DNA from: Desulfuromonadales bacterium
GTDB taxonomy: Bacteria > Desulfobacterota > Desulfuromonadia > Desulfuromonadales > BM103
Direction of reading: 5' to 3'
DNA: 64,000 nt
Assembly (NCBI GenBank): GCA_014860225.1
Contig: JACZKE010000052.1
Location: 1-64,000 of the forward strand
Of the stretch, positions 35,920-44,546 are shown piece by piece. The translations under genes were made by a program, and so were the position numbers. Numbering within the stretch: position 1 is the first letter of the stretch; the number at the start of each line of letters is the position of its first letter. The notes beneath the pieces were generated by a model. That model searched no databases, was not told the DNA's origin, and worked only from the letters and a program-made list of their open reading frames with translations.

Positions 35920-36861
35920 ATGGGTGAAACCAACTACTGTCCGAAAAAATTTGCCGTCATTGGTGCTGGTCCCGTCGGAGGAATCGTTGCGGCCTTCCTT
36001 GCCAGGGGAGGGTACGACGTCACACTATGCGATATTGTCCCGGAGCTGCTTGCTCCTGCCCTGGACCCGGGGATTATCCTTGAGGGTGCCGACAACATGC
36101 AGGTCAAAGTGACGCGCACGACAACTCGTCTTGATGAGCTGCTTATCGACCCTCCCGATGTCATTTTTATTACCGTCAAAGCCACGGCTCTGCCGCTGAT
36201 CGCCTCGGCTCTGGAGGGCTTTGTCGGCGAAGGGCGCTACGTGATCAGCTGGCAGAATGGCATCGACACCGAGCTGGAACTGGCCCAGCATCTTGGCAAC
36301 AAGACGGTTATGCGCGGGGTGGTTAATTTTGGCTGCGTCCCTCTGGGTCCGGCACACATCCGTCTGGCCTTTCATCATCGCCCTCACTACCTGCAGGAAC
36401 TCGACCCGGAGTCGAAAACTGCGGCCATCGGCATCTGTAAGGTTTTGACGGAGTGCGGTCTTGATACCCAGCACAGCGATCAGATCGCGAATATGGTCTG
36501 GCGAAAAACGGTCCTCAACGCCTGCATGAATCCGATCTGCGCAGTGACCGGCATGACCATGGTTGAGATTATCAACGACCCGATCACTTTCAATCTGGTC
36601 GATACACTGATCAAGGAGGGGATCGCGGTTGCGCGGACCAACGAGTTCTCGCTGGGGTCGAACTATTACCCCTACGCCATCAACTATATAAAAAATGCTG
36701 GTAATCACAAACCTTCGATGCTGCAGGACATTGAGGCGAAGCGCCGCACCGAGGTTGATTACATCAATGGCAAAATTATCAAATACGGTGCGCAGGCCGG
36801 TATACCCACCCCCTACAACAACATGATCCGGGGATTGGTCAAGGCTCTTGAGCCAAAGTAG
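35920..36861 (+). CDS. Ketopantoate reductase family 2-oxo acid reductase, copy 1
   Basis: 313 aa. NADPH-type Rossmann domain (FAVIGAGPVGGIVAAFLARGG) and a C-terminal ketopantoate-reductase helical domain with the active-site Lys in VWRKTVLNACMNP and the substrate loop KPSMLQDIEAKRRTEVDYI. The fold also includes D-2-hydroxyacid dehydrogenases such as D-mandelate dehydrogenase. Because it is duplicated and sits with IorAB and ACT genes, reduction of an arylpyruvate to an aryl-lactate is more likely than pantothenate synthesis. Paralogue at 37404. Confidence 0.78.
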   Translation: MGETNYCPKKFAVIGAGPVGGIVAAFLARGGYDVTLCDIVPELLAPALDPGIILEGADNMQVKVTRTTTRLDELLIDPPDVIFITVKATALPLIASALEGFVGEGRYVISWQNGIDTELELAQHLGNKTVMRGVVNFGCVPLGPAHIRLAFHHRPHYLQELDPESKTAAIGICKVLTECGLDTQHSDQIANMVWRKTVLNACMNPICAVTGMTMVEIINDPITFNLVDTLIKEGIAVARTNEFSLGSNYYPYAINYIKNAGNHKPSMLQDIEAKRRTEVDYINGKIIKYGAQAGIPTPYNNMIRGLVKALEPK

Positions 36862-36927
36862 CTTTCGTCCGGACACGAAGTAACTCGAACAGTTCTCTGT
36901 GAATTATTCAGAGCAAGGAACTTTGCC

Positions 36928-37374
36928 ATGAAGTTAAAACAGTTGTCGATTCCCCTTGAAAATTCTCCGGGCCGACTGCACGACGTCACCAGGGCGCTTG
37001 GTGATGCAGGAATCAATCTCAGGGCCCACTGTATCTGCGATTCGACCCATGACTTCGGCGTGCTGCGGATCCTGGTCTCTGACCTGGCCAAAGCCCGGGG
37101 CGTCATCATGGAAAAGTATATCCCGGCCCGTGTCGATGATGTCGTGGCCGTTGAGATAGAAGATACCCCCGGTAGCCTGGCCGAAATTCTTGGTTTGTTT
37201 CTCGGGACCAAGGTCAACGTCGAGTACATGTATGCAGTCGCAGGCGCAAATCTGGAAAAAGCGGTCATGGTTTTTCATTTCAACGCCATCGATCAGGCCA
37301 TTACAATCCTCGAGAAAAGCGGCGCAAAGCTCCTCGACGCAAAATCGTTCGGCATTCTGGTGGGGCAAGAATAA
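36928..37374 (+). CDS. ACT domain protein (tandem ACT), copy 2
   Basis: 148 aa, same two-ACT layout as copy 1 (LKQLSIPLENSPGRLHDVTR, then VVAVEIEDTPGSLAEILGLF). By eye the two copies are about half identical. Each is followed by its own ketopantoate-reductase-like gene, so the ACT protein may regulate that partner. AAGGAA lies just upstream of the ATG. Confidence 0.85.
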   Translation: MKLKQLSIPLENSPGRLHDVTRALGDAGINLRAHCICDSTHDFGVLRILVSDLAKARGVIMEKYIPARVDDVVAVEIEDTPGSLAEILGLFLGTKVNVEYMYAVAGANLEKAVMVFHFNAIDQAITILEKSGAKLLDAKSFGILVGQE

Positions 37375-37403
37375 CCCCCGCTTGATGCTCAGGGAGTCCA
37401 GGT

Positions 37404-38345
37404 ATGCAGGAAGACAATAATTACAGACCAAAGAAATTCGCTGTGGTCGGCGCCGGACCGGTCGGTTGCATCGTTGCCGCATTCCTTTCCAGGGGCGGTT
37501 GCGAGGTCACCCTCTGCGATGTCCAGCAGAGCCTTCTTGAGGCGGCCATGGATCCGGGAATCTTCATTTCGGGCACAGATAACTTTCAGGCGCGGGTGGT
37601 TAAGACCACGACCCGGATCGATGAGCTGGCTTCTGATCCCCCGGATGTCGTAATCGTCACGGTAAAGGCGACAGCCCTGCCGATCATTACCTCGGCACTG
37701 GAAGGTATTGTTGACGAAGGCCGCTACGTTGTCAGCTGGCAGAACGGCATCGACACCGAGCTGGTCCTGGCCGAACGGCTGGGGAGAAAACAGGTGATGC
37801 GCGCGGTGGTCAATTACGGTTGCATTCTGGAGGGGCCGGCAAAGGTCAAGATGGTCTTCCATCATCGCCCCCATTATCTGCAGGAGCTGGATCCGGGCTC
37901 AAAACAGGCCGCACAGGGAATCTGCCAGGTCCTGACCGACTGCGGCCTCGACACGCATCATACTGATCAGATCCGCAACATGGTCTGGAGTAAGACAGTC
38001 AATAACTCCTGTATGAATGCGGTCTGCGCCGTTACCGGCAAGACCATGTTCGAGGTCATCAACGACCCGATTGTTTCTGGCCTGGTCGACTCTTTGCTGA
38101 AAGAGGGAGTCAAGGTGGCACGGGCCAACGAACTCATGCTCGGACCGGATTACTATCTCGATTGTCTCAACTATATCCGGGACGCCGGGCACCACAAACC
38201 CTCCATGTTGCAGGATATTGAGGCAAAGCGTCAAACCGAAATTGATTACATCAATGGCAAGATCATTGAATATGGTGAACGGGCGGGGGTGGCCACACCA
38301 TACAACTCGACCTTGCGAAGTCTGGTCAAGGCGCTTGAAGCCTGA
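37404..38345 (+). CDS. Ketopantoate reductase family 2-oxo acid reductase, copy 2
   Basis: 313 aa, the same length as copy 1 and strikingly similar (shared FHHRPHYLQELDP, SWQNGIDTEL and HKPSMLQDIEAKR). The Rossmann motif is FAVVGAGPVGCIVAAFLSRGG and the active-site Lys is in VWSKTVNNSCMNAVC. It is the downstream half of a tandem ACT/reductase duplication. Distinct substrates (for example phenyl- and indolepyruvate) are possible. Confidence 0.78.
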   Translation: MQEDNNYRPKKFAVVGAGPVGCIVAAFLSRGGCEVTLCDVQQSLLEAAMDPGIFISGTDNFQARVVKTTTRIDELASDPPDVVIVTVKATALPIITSALEGIVDEGRYVVSWQNGIDTELVLAERLGRKQVMRAVVNYGCILEGPAKVKMVFHHRPHYLQELDPGSKQAAQGICQVLTDCGLDTHHTDQIRNMVWSKTVNNSCMNAVCAVTGKTMFEVINDPIVSGLVDSLLKEGVKVARANELMLGPDYYLDCLNYIRDAGHHKPSMLQDIEAKRQTEIDYINGKIIEYGERAGVATPYNSTLRSLVKALEA

Positions 38346-38636
38346 ACGGTGGCGAGAGAATCGACTGACCGAGTGGAATGCAAATGACTTTGATTTAAAA
38401 TAACAGTATTATATTGGTGTGCTTAATGAAAAAACAATCAAAGGGAAGTGCCCGTTAAAAAGGCTTAAAAATGGCAAAACCTTGTTATTTTTTAACGCCG
38501 GTCTTTCTTGACTGAAACGCTTGGCAAAGCTATTCTGATTGTGAGTCAAGCTTGTTGGTATACGAATCGTTGTTGATCACACAAAGCCTTGTGCCAAATA
38601 AGTGGCGCAGGTTAACCACCCGTTAGGAGGTCCGAA
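38346..38636. other. Intergenic region before the TRAP operon
   Basis: 290 bp with no gene. AT-rich; it contains the promoter candidate at 38508-38536 and a strong RBS, GTTAGGAGG, just before the dctP start. Short frames such as the 10-codon one near 38427 are not convincing. Confidence 0.5.
38508..38536 (+). promoter_or_regulatory. Candidate sigma-70 promoter for the TRAP operon
   Basis: TTGACT (38508-38513), 17-base spacer, TATTCT (38531-38536). It precedes dctP by about 100 bases and suggests that the transporter set can be transcribed separately from the IorAB set. Confidence 0.45.
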
Positions 38637-39686
38637 ATGAAAAGATTCTTTGTCGTGTTTCCTCTGCTTGCCCTGATGACTCTCAGTCTGATGGCTGGCC
38701 CCCTGTTCGCTGCCGAAGAGAAAAAAGATCCACTGGCCAACTGGGCGACCAAGTTCGACTATTCCAAGGCCGAGTACACTTACATTTTGTCGAATATCTC
38801 TCACCCGGTTATTCAAGGCGTTGCGAATGGCTATAACATTCGCGACTCTCTCTGGGAAAAATCCAACGGTCGCATCTATGTCGATTACCGCCCTCTGGCG
38901 CAGCTCGGTGGCGAGAAAGATGTCATCTCCAAGTTGAAAATCGGTGCGGTCCAGGGTATGCTGTCCTCTTCAGTGGCCTCGGCCAATATTGCCGACGAAC
39001 TTGGCATCGTCAACCTGCCTTATGTTGTCGACACCTATGACAAGCTTGACCAGTTCCGCGGTGACCCGGAGCTCTGGGGCCCCTACAGCAACAGTGTGCA
39101 ATCCGCCGGTCTGATGGTTGCCGACATCGTCAATTACGGCCAATATGGCTGGGCCACCACGACTCCGGTGCGTAACCTCGCAGACGCCAAAACCGTTAAC
39201 TTCCGTATCGCGGAAGCCCCGGTCAACATCGACGTGTACAATGCATGGGGTCTGAAATTCACCGTAATGCCTTGGCCGGACGTCCCGCAGGCACTGCAGA
39301 CCGGTGTCATCAACGGTCTCGATCATACGGCGATTGTCTGCAATATCACCAAAAAGTTCACCATCGCCAAATACTTTACCGAGCTCAATTACGCTCAAGG
39401 GCTCTTCGTCCACCTGGTCAACAAGAAATGGTTCAACAAACTCCCGGAAGACCTGCAGAAAATTTTCATCGAGGTCATCGAGGAAGAGAGTGCCAAGACC
39501 CGTATGCTGACCAGACAACAGCATGATGATCAGATCGCCAAAGCCAAGGAAGACGGCGTTGAATTCATCTCCATATCAGCAGAAGACAAGGCGCAGCTGA
39601 TCAAGGACGCCAAGCCGGTTTACGACAGCTGGGGAGAGAAGATCGGAATGGATTACCTGAATAAAGTTCGCGCCACACTTAAGTAG
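38637..39686 (+). CDS. dctP: TRAP transporter substrate-binding protein (DctP family)
   Basis: 349 aa exported binding protein. A Sec signal peptide ends around ...MAGPLFAAEE (residues 1-25). The mature part has DctP features, including GRIYVDYRPLAQLGGEKDVI near residue 80 and VNFRIAEAPVNIDVYNAWG with the conserved Arg near residue 190 that contacts a carboxylate in this family. It captures an organic acid in the periplasm for the DctQM permease. Given the neighbours, an aromatic acid or oxoacid is the likely ligand. It is separated from dctQ by a GC hairpin. Confidence 0.9.
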   Translation: MKRFFVVFPLLALMTLSLMAGPLFAAEEKKDPLANWATKFDYSKAEYTYILSNISHPVIQGVANGYNIRDSLWEKSNGRIYVDYRPLAQLGGEKDVISKLKIGAVQGMLSSSVASANIADELGIVNLPYVVDTYDKLDQFRGDPELWGPYSNSVQSAGLMVADIVNYGQYGWATTTPVRNLADAKTVNFRIAEAPVNIDVYNAWGLKFTVMPWPDVPQALQTGVINGLDHTAIVCNITKKFTIAKYFTELNYAQGLFVHLVNKKWFNKLPEDLQKIFIEVIEEESAKTRMLTRQQHDDQIAKAKEDGVEFISISAEDKAQLIKDAKPVYDSWGEKIGMDYLNKVRATLK

Positions 39687-39706
39687 AGGTCAATTATATT
39701 TATTGC

Positions 39707-39729
39707 GCCGGGGAGCCTCGCTCCCCGGC
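39707..39729 (+). promoter_or_regulatory. GC hairpin between dctP and dctQ
   Basis: GCCGGGGAG, 5-base loop, CTCCCCGGC: a perfect 9-bp stem 20 bases after the dctP stop, without a T-run. Such hairpins after binding-protein genes typically stabilise the upstream message or partly stop transcription so that the binding protein exceeds the permease. Confidence 0.6.
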
Positions 39730-39753
39730 AAACTTTTGGTCGGAAGGTAATGC

Positions 39754-40251
39754 ATGTTGAGAAGAGTCTTTGATAAAGTTGATCGTACCTTTACCTTGTT
39801 CGAGGACTGGACGCTGATGCTCGCTGTCTGTGTCGCTCTGGTGGTCGCCATGGCCAATGTGCTGCTGCGCAAGTTGACGTCTGATGTCAACATCTACTGG
39901 TCGGACGAGGTGGTGCGAAAGACCATCTACATCACCACCTACATCGGCTGCGTGGTAGCGGTTCGCAACCGTTCGCTTATCTGTATTGATGCCCTTCCGC
40001 AGATGCTGCCGGGGCTTAAAAAGCCCCTGGCCTTCTTCTCCAACCTGGTTGTGCTGCTATTCTCCGTCATCATGATCTATCTGGGCGGAACGATGACGCA
40101 AATGATGTACCTGGACACCTACGCCCGCACTCCCAGTCTGCAGATTCCCGAATGGTACTTTTATACTGTGCTGCCCTTGATGGGAGTCATGATGTTCCTG
40201 CGCACCTTGATGGTGATGTATGACGACTGGAAGGAGGGGGCAAACAGCTGA
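39754..40251 (+). CDS. dctQ: TRAP transporter small permease
   Basis: 165 aa. Four transmembrane helices are apparent (about residues 20-40, 52-75, 90-112 and 130-150), with the DctQ-type WSDEVVRKTIYITTYIGC segment. It partners DctM in the inner membrane. GGAAGGT lies 7 bases before the ATG. Confidence 0.88.
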   Translation: MLRRVFDKVDRTFTLFEDWTLMLAVCVALVVAMANVLLRKLTSDVNIYWSDEVVRKTIYITTYIGCVVAVRNRSLICIDALPQMLPGLKKPLAFFSNLVVLLFSVIMIYLGGTMTQMMYLDTYARTPSLQIPEWYFYTVLPLMGVMMFLRTLMVMYDDWKEGANS

Positions 40252-40292
40252 AACGGATGGCTTGCCACTCCGTTTGACTTGCCCGGACTTCT

Positions 40293-41579
40293 ATGGACAC
40301 CAATTACCTGATTATCCTGTTATTACTGCTTGGCCTGATGGCGACGACGGTACCTGTTTTCATGGCTCTGTTCTTCACCGGAACAGTCGGCCTGGTCTTC
40401 ATGATCGGTATCGATGCGCAGATCGTCATTGAAGTACTCTACCGCAGCATGGACAAGTTCGCCCTGGTGGTGGTGCTGTTCTTCATTCTCTGCGGCAATA
40501 TCATGACCACCGGTACCATCGTGCAGAAACTGATCAAAACCGCCAACGTCATGGTCGGCTTCCTGCCCGGCGGACTGGCCATGGCCGGGGTACTCGCCTG
40601 TGGTTTCTTCGGCGCAATCTCCGGTTCGACAGTAGCTACTGTGGTCGCCATCGGCGGGTTCATGATCCCGGCATTGATCGAAAATGGCTACGATGAAAAG
40701 TTCTCGGTCGGCATCATGACCACCGCACCCAATCTGGGCATCATCATTCCGCCTTCGATAGCCATGATTCTCTATGCCATGGTCAGCAATGACCCGATTG
40801 AAGCCCTGTTCCTGACCGGCTTCATCCCGGGAATCATGATCATGGTGGCGATGAGTGTGTACGCTTACTTCTATTGCAAACGCAAAAACTACAAAACCAT
40901 GCCACGCCCGGATTTTAAAAGCGTGGTCGCGGTCCTCAGAGAGAGTATCTGGGCACTGTGTCTGCCACTGCTGATTTTCGGCGGTATCTATACCGGCATG
41001 TTTACCGCTAATGAGGCGGCCGTGGTTGCTTGCTTCTATGCCTTCTTTGTCGAGATGTTTATCCACAAAGACATGAAATTCCAGGACATCAAGAAGATTA
41101 TCGTTAGCTCTGCTGCCACCTCGGCAACCCTGCTGGTGATCGTTGCCGGCGCTTCGGTTTTCGGTGAATACCTGACTTTTGAACAGATCCCGAACAAGAT
41201 CGCAACGGCTGTTGTCAGCCAGATCCAGTCACCCTGGGTCTTTTTGATGGCGGTTAATATCATGCTGCTGATTGTCGGCATGTTCATGGATATCATTTCC
41301 GCAACCCTGATTTTGACACCGATCTTCCTGCCACTGCTCGCTTCATTCGGTATCGACACCATGCATTTCGGTCTGCTGATGACGATTAACCTCGGTATCG
41401 GCTACTGCACACCACCGCTCGGGGTCAGCCTGTATATCTCCGGCGCTGCCGTCAACCGCAATCTGGTCTATGTGTCGAAAGCGGTGCTGCCGTTTGTGTT
41501 CATACAGATCGCAGTTCTGCTGGTCCTGACTTACTGGGCTGATCTGGTCCTCTGGCTGCCGCGCCTGGTTTACGGCTGA
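40293..41579 (+). CDS. dctM: TRAP transporter large permease
   Basis: 428 aa, about 12 hydrophobic helices. DctM landmarks include GFFGAISGSTVATVVAIGG, APNLGIIIPPSIAMILYA and MFMDIISATLILTPIFLPLL, and the C-terminal IGYCTPPLGVSLYISGA. It is the Na+-coupled translocator of the system. The RBS is weak, so it may depend on coupling with dctQ 41 bases upstream. Confidence 0.92.
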   Translation: MDTNYLIILLLLLGLMATTVPVFMALFFTGTVGLVFMIGIDAQIVIEVLYRSMDKFALVVVLFFILCGNIMTTGTIVQKLIKTANVMVGFLPGGLAMAGVLACGFFGAISGSTVATVVAIGGFMIPALIENGYDEKFSVGIMTTAPNLGIIIPPSIAMILYAMVSNDPIEALFLTGFIPGIMIMVAMSVYAYFYCKRKNYKTMPRPDFKSVVAVLRESIWALCLPLLIFGGIYTGMFTANEAAVVACFYAFFVEMFIHKDMKFQDIKKIIVSSAATSATLLVIVAGASVFGEYLTFEQIPNKIATAVVSQIQSPWVFLMAVNIMLLIVGMFMDIISATLILTPIFLPLLASFGIDTMHFGLLMTINLGIGYCTPPLGVSLYISGAAVNRNLVYVSKAVLPFVFIQIAVLLVLTYWADLVLWLPRLVYG

Positions 41580-41611
41580 AATATCGAAGACTAAAGTTCC
41601 AGGAGACTGAC

Positions 41612-42037
41612 ATGACCCCACGGATATTGATCCCCCTAGACGAGTCGGCGACGGCACAGCATACGATAGACGCAGTCATTGCAAACAAGGATCTGTTGCC
41701 GCGAGAAGTTTTCTTGCTGCATGTCGTCGATGTACACCTGGTCCAGCGGCTGATCCCCGATATCCAGAAAAACATGACCTACGAGGCTGCTGAAAAATCG
41801 GGAAAGCGTATCCTTGAAAAACTGGCCAAACCATTTCGTGACGCAGGCTTTGAGCCGAAGCTGCTGCTTGAACTGGGCACCCCTGGCGCCGCGATTTTGA
41901 AAGTCGTCGAGGATCAGGATATTCAGCTGGTGATCATGGGACGTCATCCCGGCAGCGGCGGTTTCCGTGATATCATGTACGGGTCTGTGACAAACCAGGT
42001 CATTCGTACCGTCAAGTGTCCGACATTGCTGTTCTGA
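41612..42037 (+). CDS. Universal stress protein, UspA family
   Basis: 141 aa. It begins ILIPLDESATAQHTID and ends with the ATP-binding-type loop GRHPGSGGFRDIMYGSVTNQVIRT, then CPTLLF. Usp proteins are frequently encoded with TRAP transporters and may gate or sense energy state for them. 32 bases downstream of dctM. Confidence 0.88.
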   Translation: MTPRILIPLDESATAQHTIDAVIANKDLLPREVFLLHVVDVHLVQRLIPDIQKNMTYEAAEKSGKRILEKLAKPFRDAGFEPKLLLELGTPGAAILKVVEDQDIQLVIMGRHPGSGGFRDIMYGSVTNQVIRTVKCPTLLF

Positions 42038-42213
42038 ATCATCCCCTGATCGGATCCGCCATTAATGCGTATTTGACGAACGCGCAGTTTCTGCAAGATG
42101 CCGGAGTGATCGGTTTTGTCAATGTCTTCTTCATGGCAATGACCACTACCTGCAAGAATGACAGTCAACAGGTTCCTGACCAGCCGATCTCAATAATCAT
42201 GTAGTGAGGAAAA

Positions 42214-44538
42214 ATGAATATCAGACAACGGGTTACGCAGCTTTTGCAGAGGATGCATCAAGCACCTCAATACCCGAGCCAGGGCGCAGTACTCTTTGTT
42301 GACCTCGAACAACGCAGCTGCCAACGTGGCTACCTGCCACTTGCTGCGGTCCGACACTTTCTGGCCGGCCGCGGCGGTAACATGTACCTGCTTTACAACC
42401 TGCTGCAGGAAGAAAAGGACGCACTCGATCCCGAGGTCCCCTTGATTTTCGGTTCCGGAGTTCTGACCAGCAACATGCCGGGTGCTACCCGTGGCAACGT
42501 CACCAGTCGTTCACCGGAGAGCCGGGCGATTCTTGACAGCAATGCCGGTGACTATTTCCCTGCGTATCTCAAGCGCCACGGTTACGATCATCTGGTCCTC
42601 TACGGACGCAATCCTGAGTGGACACTACTCAAAATCCAGCAGGAGCAGATCGACTTTATCGATGCCACACCCTATCGCGGTATGGACAACATTGCTTTTA
42701 CTGAGGCGATTGAGGGTGATTTCGACTGTTGCGAGCGCAAAGATATGGCCATGGCGCGCATCAGCAGCGCTGGCGAGAACCAGGTCCTGTGCAGCGGCAT
42801 CATGGCGGGGGAGAAATCGATCTGGGCCCGCGGTGGCGGCGGTGCCAAGATGGGATCGTTGCATCTGAAGGCGGTTCTCATCCAGGGCAAACCTCCTGCC
42901 TTCGATCTCAGCGAGGATTTCAAACAGAAAAACCGGGATATCGGCAAAAAAATCCTCGCGGCGAGTGTGGTCCAGAACGCGCTCAAAAAAGTCGGCACCC
43001 CCTTCCTCTACAAACCGAGTCGGGTGCTCGGCGCCATGGGTACCAAAAATAACCAGGAGACCACCTGGTTCGACAGCCTCGATGCCGACAACTTCGATCC
43101 CTATCGACCGGGGATGAGCCGCTGCTACCAGTGCCCGGTCGGTTGCCGTGCCAACAACGACATGCTCCCCGGCGGCAAAGGTGGCTGGGGCGCCAGTGCC
43201 CTGACCGGTCTTAACGGCAATGCCAGCTACGATAAAGCGCAGAGTGCCCTGGAACATCACAAACGACGCAGCTACAACGGCATCAACAACGATGGCAAGT
43301 TTGATCAGTACGACAAGGGGGAAGGGCCGGAATACATCATCGTCGGCAAGTTCGGTCCCAATATCGGCATTAAAGAGCCGGAGCAGGTCCTGCGACTGAA
43401 CAATATTCTCAACGATCTGGCTCTCGATGCTTCGAGTACCGGCAGCGCCATCGCCTGGGCCATGGAACTTTACCAGCGCGGCATCATCGACCGGAAGACT
43501 ACAGGTGGGCTGGAACTGACCTGGGGCAACTACCCGATCATCGAGCAGTTACTGTTCATGACCGCCAAACGCGAAGGTTTCGGTGACACCATCGCCGCCT
43601 CCAGCCGTGCTGTCGAACAGGGCAAATACCCGTCCGCGGCCCTGGACTACTGCATGGCTTCCAAGGGACTGTTTCAGTCCGACCCCCATGACGCCCGAAT
43701 TCTCAAAGCCTTTGCCCTGGGGTTGGCGGTTGCCACCCGAGGTATGGATCACCTGCGCAATCGGGCCACCCTGGAGATCAACGCCCGTATCAACGATGAC
43801 GCCGACTTCAAGACCGCCCTCTACGGCGGCGTGGTCTCCCCCGAACCGACCTCCTATTTGGGCAAAGAGTACGCGGTCCGGCGCTGTGAAAACACCTTTG
43901 CTGTGGGTGATGCGATCGGCATGTGCCGCTTCAATACCAAGCTGTTCAATTCGCCGAACACGCCTGATCTGGAGGATTTTGCCGCCCAGCTCAATGAATT
44001 GACGCACCTGTCTTTCGATGTCGCGCAACTGGATGAAATCGGCCGCAACATTACCGGACTGGAACGCATGCTCAACTTCCGTCTCGGTCTGCGCGGTGAT
44101 GATGACACTTTGCCGGAGCGCTGGTTCGAAGAATCGATCAAGGTGGGGCCTTTCACTGGCGAAAAGATCGATCGGCAACAGTTTGCCGACCTCAAACAGC
44201 GCTTCTACAAGTTGACCGGACTCAATAGCGAAGGTGTTCCCGCTCTCGACTGGCACACCAGGCTCTCGAAGCTCGTTACCGGTTACAGCATCAGGGTCAA
44301 GTTCCCCTGTGTGGTTCCTGGTGCACCGGAACAGTACCTCATAATCGACGAACAGGTCGCGAATCTGAGCGAGTTGCGCCAGCTTTTGTGGCGAAGACTG
44401 CCCGAGGCGCACTCGATTCTGAATGATCCGAACCTCAATTTCGTTATCAACGGCAAGATGATTCTTGCAGGTGAAAAGCAGACCGAAATCCCTGACGGCA
44501 GCGAGGTTGGTCTGATCTCCTACGTATCGGGAGGGTAA
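42214..44538 (+). CDS. aor: Aldehyde:ferredoxin oxidoreductase with C-terminal MoaD-like domain
   Basis: 774 aa, about 100-150 longer than common AOR proteins. Residues 1 to about 680 are a tungsten/molybdopterin aldehyde oxidoreductase oxidising aldehydes to acids with ferredoxin. The [4Fe-4S] ligands are Cys304, Cys307, Cys311 and Cys571 (SRCYQCPVGC; GMCRFN), and the pterin-binding region includes ARGGGGAKMGSLHLKA. From about 690 a ubiquitin-like MoaD/ThiS domain follows and the protein ends in Gly773-Gly774, as free MoaD does. The likely substrates here are arylacetaldehydes formed from arylpyruvates. Confidence 0.88.
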   Translation: MNIRQRVTQLLQRMHQAPQYPSQGAVLFVDLEQRSCQRGYLPLAAVRHFLAGRGGNMYLLYNLLQEEKDALDPEVPLIFGSGVLTSNMPGATRGNVTSRSPESRAILDSNAGDYFPAYLKRHGYDHLVLYGRNPEWTLLKIQQEQIDFIDATPYRGMDNIAFTEAIEGDFDCCERKDMAMARISSAGENQVLCSGIMAGEKSIWARGGGGAKMGSLHLKAVLIQGKPPAFDLSEDFKQKNRDIGKKILAASVVQNALKKVGTPFLYKPSRVLGAMGTKNNQETTWFDSLDADNFDPYRPGMSRCYQCPVGCRANNDMLPGGKGGWGASALTGLNGNASYDKAQSALEHHKRRSYNGINNDGKFDQYDKGEGPEYIIVGKFGPNIGIKEPEQVLRLNNILNDLALDASSTGSAIAWAMELYQRGIIDRKTTGGLELTWGNYPIIEQLLFMTAKREGFGDTIAASSRAVEQGKYPSAALDYCMASKGLFQSDPHDARILKAFALGLAVATRGMDHLRNRATLEINARINDDADFKTALYGGVVSPEPTSYLGKEYAVRRCENTFAVGDAIGMCRFNTKLFNSPNTPDLEDFAAQLNELTHLSFDVAQLDEIGRNITGLERMLNFRLGLRGDDDTLPERWFEESIKVGPFTGEKIDRQQFADLKQRFYKLTGLNSEGVPALDWHTRLSKLVTGYSIRVKFPCVVPGAPEQYLIIDEQVANLSELRQLLWRRLPEAHSILNDPNLNFVINGKMILAGEKQTEIPDGSEVGLISYVSGG

Positions 44539-44546
44539 AGCAGCGA

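Noticed and set aside
35920-38345. Assigning the duplicated reductases to pantothenate synthesis (panE)
   Set aside because: The fold matches, but duplication and the IorAB/ACT context argue against a housekeeping panE; only the family name is kept.
42016-42204. 62-codon ORF between the Usp and aor genes
   Set aside because: It overlaps the Usp end, has no good RBS and no homology features.
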